From Rodentibacter ratti (GTDB lineage Bacteria > Pseudomonadota > Gammaproteobacteria > Enterobacterales > Pasteurellaceae), in assembly GCF_002000485.1 (NCBI RefSeq), contig NZ_MLAJ01000005.1, positions 75,806 to 139,805 on the forward strand: 64,000 bases of DNA. The letters run 5' to 3'. Below are positions 59,292 to 64,000 of this stretch, piece after piece. The notes beneath the pieces were generated by a model. That model saw only the letters and a program-made list of their open reading frames with translations, did not search any database and was not told the DNA's origin. A program made the translations under genes and the position numbers. Position 1 is the first letter of the stretch; each line of letters begins with the position of its first letter.

Positions 59292-59969
59292 TTATCTATG
59301 TTCAGAACCGCCACCCCAAATGGCTTTGCCACCTGTGTGTCCTGTTTTATTATGTATTGCAGTATCGACTAGCTGCATTTTACCTTTTTCTTCGTGATGA
59401 TGCCAAGTATAACCATCAGGAGTATCCCCATTATCAATTTGCTCTAACTGCTCTTTTGAGAATTTAGATTTCAAATCAGGATTATTTTCAACTGCCTCTT
59501 TAAGATACTGATTACATTTTTCAAATTGCTTTTTATCTGATGCCTGAAGTAATTCATCACCTAATTGAGCATCGAAAGTAGACTCAAAAACAGGAAATAC
59601 TCCCTTTACTTTTTCCCCATCAGCATTTTCTACAATTTTCTCTTCAAACATAACACCAGTTTCTGGGTGAGCCAGCCCCGCTAATGCTTCATTTCGACAT
59701 GAAATACTTTTGATATCATCATTTACATCTTGAGTTTCTGATTCGATTGTATTATATCCATTTTTAGATATATCCGAATCTCTTGTTTTATTAACGATTT
59801 CTGCATCTAATGGGGGAAGTGTACTTATATCAGGAATTGAATCCATTTTTTCGTTTGATCCAGACTCATCAAATAACGGTAGTTCACTAATATCTGGCAT
59901 TTTAAAAGGATCAACATCTATCCTTTCATTTAAAGGACGCACATCTGAAAGATTAAATTTTTCTAACAT
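59292..59969 (-). CDS. Toxin effector with C-terminal WHH (HNH/Endo VII superfamily) nuclease domain
   Basis: A 225-residue protein. The last 100 residues hold GVFPVFESTFDAQLGDELLQ and then GYTWHHHEEKGKMQLVDTAI with HNKTGHTGGKAIWGGG: W189-H190-H191, M-Q-L-V, H206 and H211 make up the WHH nuclease motif. The first 90 residues are acidic and Pro-rich, with a duplicated motif, MPDISELPLFDE (24-35) and IPDISTLPPLDAE (45-57), and no signal peptide. This looks like an export or carrier region. It starts 8 bases after the ATPase gene and is followed by a SUKH immunity gene. DNase activity is inferred. Confidence 0.85.
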   Translation of the reverse strand: MLEKFNLSDVRPLNERIDVDPFKMPDISELPLFDESGSNEKMDSIPDISTLPPLDAEIVNKTRDSDISKNGYNTIESETQDVNDDIKSISCRNEALAGLAHPETGVMFEEKIVENADGEKVKGVFPVFESTFDAQLGDELLQASDKKQFEKCNQYLKEAVENNPDLKSKFSKEQLEQIDNGDTPDGYTWHHHEEKGKMQLVDTAIHNKTGHTGGKAIWGGGSEHR

Positions 59970-59977
59970 AGTAACCT

Positions 59978-62932
59978 CTACATAATGTTTGCTAAATGTT
60001 TCTGTACTTCAACAGATAAATCGACATTTACTCTGTCAATATGCTGTTGAATAATTCGCTGATAGAGATCCATTAAATAAGCATCATCTTTTTCTAAAAT
60101 AGGTGATACTACATTTTGCTCAAGGCGATTTACTACTTCTAAGAAGTAATTTTTATATTCAACCCCTAATTGAGATTGCCTAATACTTTGAGAAATTTCA
60201 GTAAAATCTAACCGCTTGTTTGTTTTCTTGCTAAATAATAAGTCTGCCATATGTTGATTGAAGGCTTTTTTTGTCATTTCCAGCTCATTGACAGGCTTAT
60301 ATTCATACTGTTTTTCGTCTGAATTAAAATGATGAATATTACACAACACAGGCTCTAGCCAATCATTTTGATATACTACTGCCACGCCTTTTGCCAATTT
60401 TGCAATTTCTTCCAATTGCTCGTCTTTTACCCCCGCTGATTTCCCAGCTAATTGACGATCCGCCTCATCAGGCAAACGCATAATAATTTTAGTATTCGTA
60501 TTGCGAATAGCCGAAATATCGACCGCACTTGGTGACTGGTCTGCAATAATAAAGCCCTCGCCATAAGTACGCATTTCGGCAATAGCATTTGATAGCATTT
60601 CCACTGCTTTACCTGCAACATTTGAGCCTTCACTGCTCTGTTCTGTCGAGGTTCGTTTTAAAATATTGTGAGCTTCTTCTAAAACGGTGACATGTTTAAG
60701 TGGTTGGTTCATGCCATCTGCATTAGACATTCTATGTTCGCTTAAACGCATCACTAAAATCCCCATAATCAGAGATTTTGTTTCTTGCGAACCGACACGG
60801 CTTAGGTCAATAATTACTTTTGAGTCAAATAATACGGTATTGTCGATCTCATTTGCCGAGAAAATCTGACCATTTAAGCCATTAGTTAAAGAACGCACTC
60901 GTGTAACAAGCGAACCAATGTAATTGCTTTTCATCTCGTCAGAATAGGCTGATGAGTTGATGACTTTTTCCAATGCACCTAATAAATCTATAAAACTTGG
61001 GAAAAGACTATCTGACACTGAGTTGCAAGAAGTTGTTAAATCCCAACCGCTTGTTTCATAAGCATTGAGCATCGCATCTTTTAATATCGCAGGCATTGCC
61101 GCATACATTGGCCAGCAGACATTAAAAATTTCAATCAATCGGTCAATATGCTCTAAAACATGTATCCCATTAGGGAATTTAAATGGGTTGATTTTAAGTA
61201 ATTGTGCTTGTAAAGGGTTTGTACCAAATACTGAAACATCTTCATAATGTCCAAAAACGTGTTTGTATTCCCCTTTTGCAGGCTCAATCACCATAAATGG
61301 AATTTTATGCTGATCTAATTCATTAAGTAGTTGATAGACCGTATTACTTTTTCCTGAGCCTGTTGAGCCAGTTACAAATAAATGGCTAGATAATTTTTTT
61401 ACATCTAAATTAACTGCTAGTTTTGTATCTTGCCATAAGTGGTAAATCGTACCTAAATGCACCGATTTTTCTGGCCTTTCTTTTTCTGTACCTGTTGTTT
61501 GAATGGAACGACCAAATGGCAGTGTCTCTACTACAGATACTGTAGAAGTAGAACAACGAGGAAACCCTAATTGAACAGCCATCTCTTTTCCAGAAACAAG
61601 TGTTGCCGGAGTAATATCATTATCATACCAATCTGAATGGAAACAGGGATGAGTTAAATTTCTTAGCCATTTGAAAATAGCTTTTGCATCTTCATCTCGC
61701 CAAGTTGAAAAGGTAGCTATTTCAGTATGAGATTTTTCTCCTCGCATAAGCCCTAAATAGATACTCGCAAGTGCTTGGCTTTGAGATTTTGTTTGACTAA
61801 TAAAGTAAGTAGCAGTTAACCAACCACCGTAAGATTTTGCTTCTTGGATACGTTCTAGGTGTGTATCTACCAATTGCATCACTCTTTCAATACCTTTATT
61901 GAGCGTATCAAAAGCAACATTACGAGATGTGCTTTCACTAAACCCTATATTTTGTCCGAGAGTTTTAGTTTCTCCTTTGCTTCTTCCAACAGCGCTGGAA
62001 CTATTCTCCCCTTCTGCCTTAGCAACACCATAAGCACTGGCCTTACCTAATCCACCATTCAAATTTATACCAACTTTGGGGTGTCCTATATTTATTCCAC
62101 CTCCCAAGTTTATACTGTTAGTTTTAGATTCATTTACGGTAAGCGTGATGGAAGTCCCTGTTGTTTCAGTTTGGGTTAAACTTTCTGTAATAGCATTGCT
62201 AATGCTTTCACCAATACTTTGTGTTGCAGTATCATTAAATGAAAGCTGCTGCTTAATTAACGGAGATAATTGGGTCGCTATATTTGCATATTGTTTTTCT
62301 GCACTATTTAAATCAATGAGAGAAACGGGTTCTGCTAAAAATAATGCTTGAAAATCTTGTTGCTCTGCTGCATCAATAAACTTTTCTAAGCCTTGCATAA
62401 AATGCTCACGTTCATCTAAAGCTAATGAAGGCACGCTAGTTAAGCTGGTCACTGATCGATAGAAATCAAGCTCAGGCGACAACAATTCAAGTATTTCCGA
62501 TGGTTTTGCTTCTTTCGTATATTGGCTTCCTGCAAAATGACCTTTTAATACAGCATTAAGTAAATCGCCCCCTTCTTTTCCTTGCCCCTTTGATTTTTTT
62601 ACCCCTAAATAAAGTTGAGTAACATTATTTTTACAATCAAGCAGGAGAAAAACGGTATAGCCTTGTGTACCTAACGCATAATAAGTCGAAGTTAAACTTT
62701 CTAACATTGATTGTTTATTTTCAAGATTTATTCGCTCTAATCGAAATAAGCTAACATCACTAATACCTAATTTAAGTAATTGTTTTTCATCAAAATCTTT
62801 TACTTTATATTTTTCTAAATCAGATAAGTAATTTTTATTTAACCAGTTTTCACCTATATCTAGTATTGCTATTGCCTTATTGAATATCTCTTTAGCCGAG
62901 TTATTTTCAGACTTTGTAGCTATGTTTGACAT
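59978..62932 (-). CDS. HerA/FtsK-like ATPase (DUF87) of a toxin-associated system
   Basis: A 984-residue protein. Residues 1-225 form a domain I do not recognise; 230-345 are rich in Ser, Thr, Gly and Asn with a repeated look (SISNAITESLTQTETTGTSI, INLGGGINIGHPKVGINLNG). The C-terminal half is a HerA-type ATPase: Walker A TGSTGSGKSNT (about 521-531), PFMVIEPAKGEYKHVF, Walker B HVTVLEEAHN (747-756), EMRTYGEGFIIADQSPSAVD (786-805) and RLPDEADRQLAGKSAG. Such hexameric ATPases pump DNA or protein. Its place directly before a toxin gene without signal peptide suggests it drives effector export. It could also process DNA in a defence system. Confidence 0.85.
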   Translation of the reverse strand: MSNIATKSENNSAKEIFNKAIAILDIGENWLNKNYLSDLEKYKVKDFDEKQLLKLGISDVSLFRLERINLENKQSMLESLTSTYYALGTQGYTVFLLLDCKNNVTQLYLGVKKSKGQGKEGGDLLNAVLKGHFAGSQYTKEAKPSEILELLSPELDFYRSVTSLTSVPSLALDEREHFMQGLEKFIDAAEQQDFQALFLAEPVSLIDLNSAEKQYANIATQLSPLIKQQLSFNDTATQSIGESISNAITESLTQTETTGTSITLTVNESKTNSINLGGGINIGHPKVGINLNGGLGKASAYGVAKAEGENSSSAVGRSKGETKTLGQNIGFSESTSRNVAFDTLNKGIERVMQLVDTHLERIQEAKSYGGWLTATYFISQTKSQSQALASIYLGLMRGEKSHTEIATFSTWRDEDAKAIFKWLRNLTHPCFHSDWYDNDITPATLVSGKEMAVQLGFPRCSTSTVSVVETLPFGRSIQTTGTEKERPEKSVHLGTIYHLWQDTKLAVNLDVKKLSSHLFVTGSTGSGKSNTVYQLLNELDQHKIPFMVIEPAKGEYKHVFGHYEDVSVFGTNPLQAQLLKINPFKFPNGIHVLEHIDRLIEIFNVCWPMYAAMPAILKDAMLNAYETSGWDLTTSCNSVSDSLFPSFIDLLGALEKVINSSAYSDEMKSNYIGSLVTRVRSLTNGLNGQIFSANEIDNTVLFDSKVIIDLSRVGSQETKSLIMGILVMRLSEHRMSNADGMNQPLKHVTVLEEAHNILKRTSTEQSSEGSNVAGKAVEMLSNAIAEMRTYGEGFIIADQSPSAVDISAIRNTNTKIIMRLPDEADRQLAGKSAGVKDEQLEEIAKLAKGVAVVYQNDWLEPVLCNIHHFNSDEKQYEYKPVNELEMTKKAFNQHMADLLFSKKTNKRLDFTEISQSIRQSQLGVEYKNYFLEVVNRLEQNVVSPILEKDDAYLMDLYQRIIQQHIDRVNVDLSVEVQKHLANIM

Positions 62933-62944
62933 AAAAACCTCATA

Positions 62945-63514
62945 CTATAATAAACACCAAGTTAAGATTGCAAAAATTACGAGAACACCAATCGCTTTCT
63001 TAGGATTTTCTTTCATCCATTTTGTTGGGTTTTGTCTAAATTTACCAAATTCTTCTTGTATTTTCTCGGTCATTCCTTTCGGATGATGTTTCATTGGGTC
63101 AACAATGATTTTTTCATCTTCTAGAGTGCCCTGTAAATATCTTTTAACATCAATTAAATGAATCATTCTTTCTAATGAAAAATTCACAGTTAAGTAACTT
63201 TTATGATTTAAGAAGTAATCTGCTGTCCAGAGTTCTTTATCTATCTCAATATCTAAGTGAAGTTTTGACACTTCAAACGGAATAAAAATAGGTAAATCCT
63301 GTTCAGCTAAAAATAGCGTTTTAGTCATTAACTCTTCAAAAGATAATTTAGGTTCATTTAAATCCAATTTAATAATTGAACGCAATAAATTAACATTCCC
63401 ACTTTTTAAGGCTTCTTTAATATTAGAATCTGGATTTTTAGCATATTGTGCAATTTTCTCCTTGCATTTTTCTTTTTGATCTGAAAGTAATTGATTGATA
63501 TATTCATTTCTCAT
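62945..63514 (-). CDS. Tail-anchored membrane protein in the ATPase-toxin operon
   Basis: A 189-residue protein, soluble for about 165 residues (FSLERMIHLIDVKRYLQGTL, DEKIIVDPMKHHPKGMTEKI) with one hydrophobic segment at the very end (AIGVLVIFAILTWCLL), which places its bulk in the cytoplasm if inserted as a tail anchor. I do not recognise the family. Its ATG lies 1 base after the stop of the upstream coiled-coil gene, with AAGGAG inside that gene's end, and 12 bases separate it from the ATPase gene. It is probably a membrane partner of the ATPase. Confidence 0.7.
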   Translation of the reverse strand: MRNEYINQLLSDQKEKCKEKIAQYAKNPDSNIKEALKSGNVNLLRSIIKLDLNEPKLSFEELMTKTLFLAEQDLPIFIPFEVSKLHLDIEIDKELWTADYFLNHKSYLTVNFSLERMIHLIDVKRYLQGTLEDEKIIVDPMKHHPKGMTEKIQEEFGKFRQNPTKWMKENPKKAIGVLVIFAILTWCLL

Positions 63515-63515
63515 T

Positions 63516-63998
63516 TTAAGCTCCTTGTAAATGCTTATTTCTTTCTAATTGTTCTATAAAATAATTTAATTTGCTATTCAATGCTTCAATTGATTTAACG
63601 ATATTTTCTAGAACCTCACCTTTTTCATCAATTTTTATCGCAATTTTATTCTGGGTATCTTCAAGTATTTTTTTTAATTCCTTTTTAAGATTCTGTTCTA
63701 ATTGCTTACAATAATTTTCAGTTAAATTAGCCGCATTTTGTTTTAAATTATCACTCAACCTATAAATCTCGTTTGAAAAATTAACGTCTATACTTATTAT
63801 TTTTTCTTTAAATTTAGATATATCAACAAATTTAAAATTACGCTTTATATATTCGTAATCAGAAAAATCCAACTTAAAAAAACCTTTAATTTTTTCCCAC
63901 ACGCTTTTTTTTCTTTTACCTACAATCTTTTCTTCTTCATAAATTTCTACATCATCTAAATGTAAATAATGTTGTAGATTTATAGTTTGTATACTGAT
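63516..63998 (-). CDS. Coiled-coil protein in the ATPase-toxin operon (5' end outside window)
   Basis: The frame is open to the right edge: 160 codons and a stop, with no ATG or confirmed start inside the window. A GTG at 63902 is possible, but the frame goes on upstream with normal coding (VEIYEEEKIVGKRKKSVW), so the gene most likely starts beyond the edge. From about 63830 on, the protein is helical with heptads (QLEQNLKKELKKILEDTQNK, LENIVKSIEALNSKLNYFIE). It ends next to the tail-anchored gene with which it is translationally coupled. Family unknown. Confidence 0.65.
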   Translation of the reverse strand: MSIQTINLQHYLHLDDVEIYEEEKIVGKRKKSVWEKIKGFFKLDFSDYEYIKRNFKFVDISKFKEKIISIDVNFSNEIYRLSDNLKQNAANLTENYCKQLEQNLKKELKKILEDTQNKIAIKIDEKGEVLENIVKSIEALNSKLNYFIEQLERNKHLQGA

Positions 63999-64000
63999 AT

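Overview
The window is a piece of a Pasteurellaceae chromosome. The short uptake signal core AAGTGCGGT (Hin-type USS, the Haemophilus influenzae/Aggregatibacter/Pasteurella subclade) occurs dozens of times on both strands, often as inverted pairs acting as terminators. Protein content and order (dnaK-dnaJ, mgsA, aceE-aceF-lpdA, apt-dnaX, proA, folK-pcnB-dksA, msbA-lpxK-trm112-kdsB) resemble Haemophilus. Base composition is AT-rich. I cannot name the species; a Haemophilus or Aggregatibacter relative fits best.

Layout. 1-2.4 kb: tail of an NfeD-like gene, an NAD(P)H oxidoreductase, a TorD-like chaperone, and a tandemly duplicated small membrane protein gene. 2.4-7.4 kb: modE divergent from modABC across a near-perfect ModE operator, then a TcyP-type symporter. 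7.5-14 kb: dnaJ and dnaK (minus strand, separated by a palindromic repeat element and a terminator), a YdgA-like protein, a decayed reading frame, mgsA. 14.3-24 kb: pyruvate dehydrogenase aceE-aceF-lpdA, an NlpC/P60 lipoprotein, apt, dnaX. 24-28.5 kb: catalase, a secreted protein of unknown function, proA, ytfJ.

28.5-32.5 kb holds a compact envelope oxidative-stress unit: an ECF sigma factor with a 59-residue zinc-binding anti-sigma factor, a secreted methionine-rich repeat protein, and an msrAB-ccdA-thioredoxin operon. The methionine-rich gene and msrAB share a matching 29-bp promoter (TGTAAGAAATGAAAA, 7 variable bases, CGTCTAA), so both are probably read by the local sigma factor. The picture is a sacrificial methionine sink, its repair enzyme and its electron supply under one switch.

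32.6-56.8 kb is conserved housekeeping: TRIC-family channel, EamA exporter, serS, tpx, serC-hisC, folK-pcnB-dksA (pcnB appears to start at AUU, as in E. coli), competence gene comEC/rec2 behind a CRP-S site, lipid A/KDO genes msbA-lpxK-trm112-kdsB, uvrC, a TerC protein, gshF, and phoH-like/ybeY/Cof hydrolase.

56.8-64 kb is an AT-rich accessory region, all on the minus strand: a HEPN-domain protein, a voltage-gated sodium-channel-like gene broken by a 2-nt frameshift, and an operon running in from beyond the right edge: coiled-coil protein, tail-anchored protein, 984-residue HerA/FtsK-like ATPase, WHH (HNH-superfamily) nuclease effector, SUKH immunity protein, strong terminator. This looks like a polymorphic toxin with its own ATPase and is the best candidate for an undescribed system.
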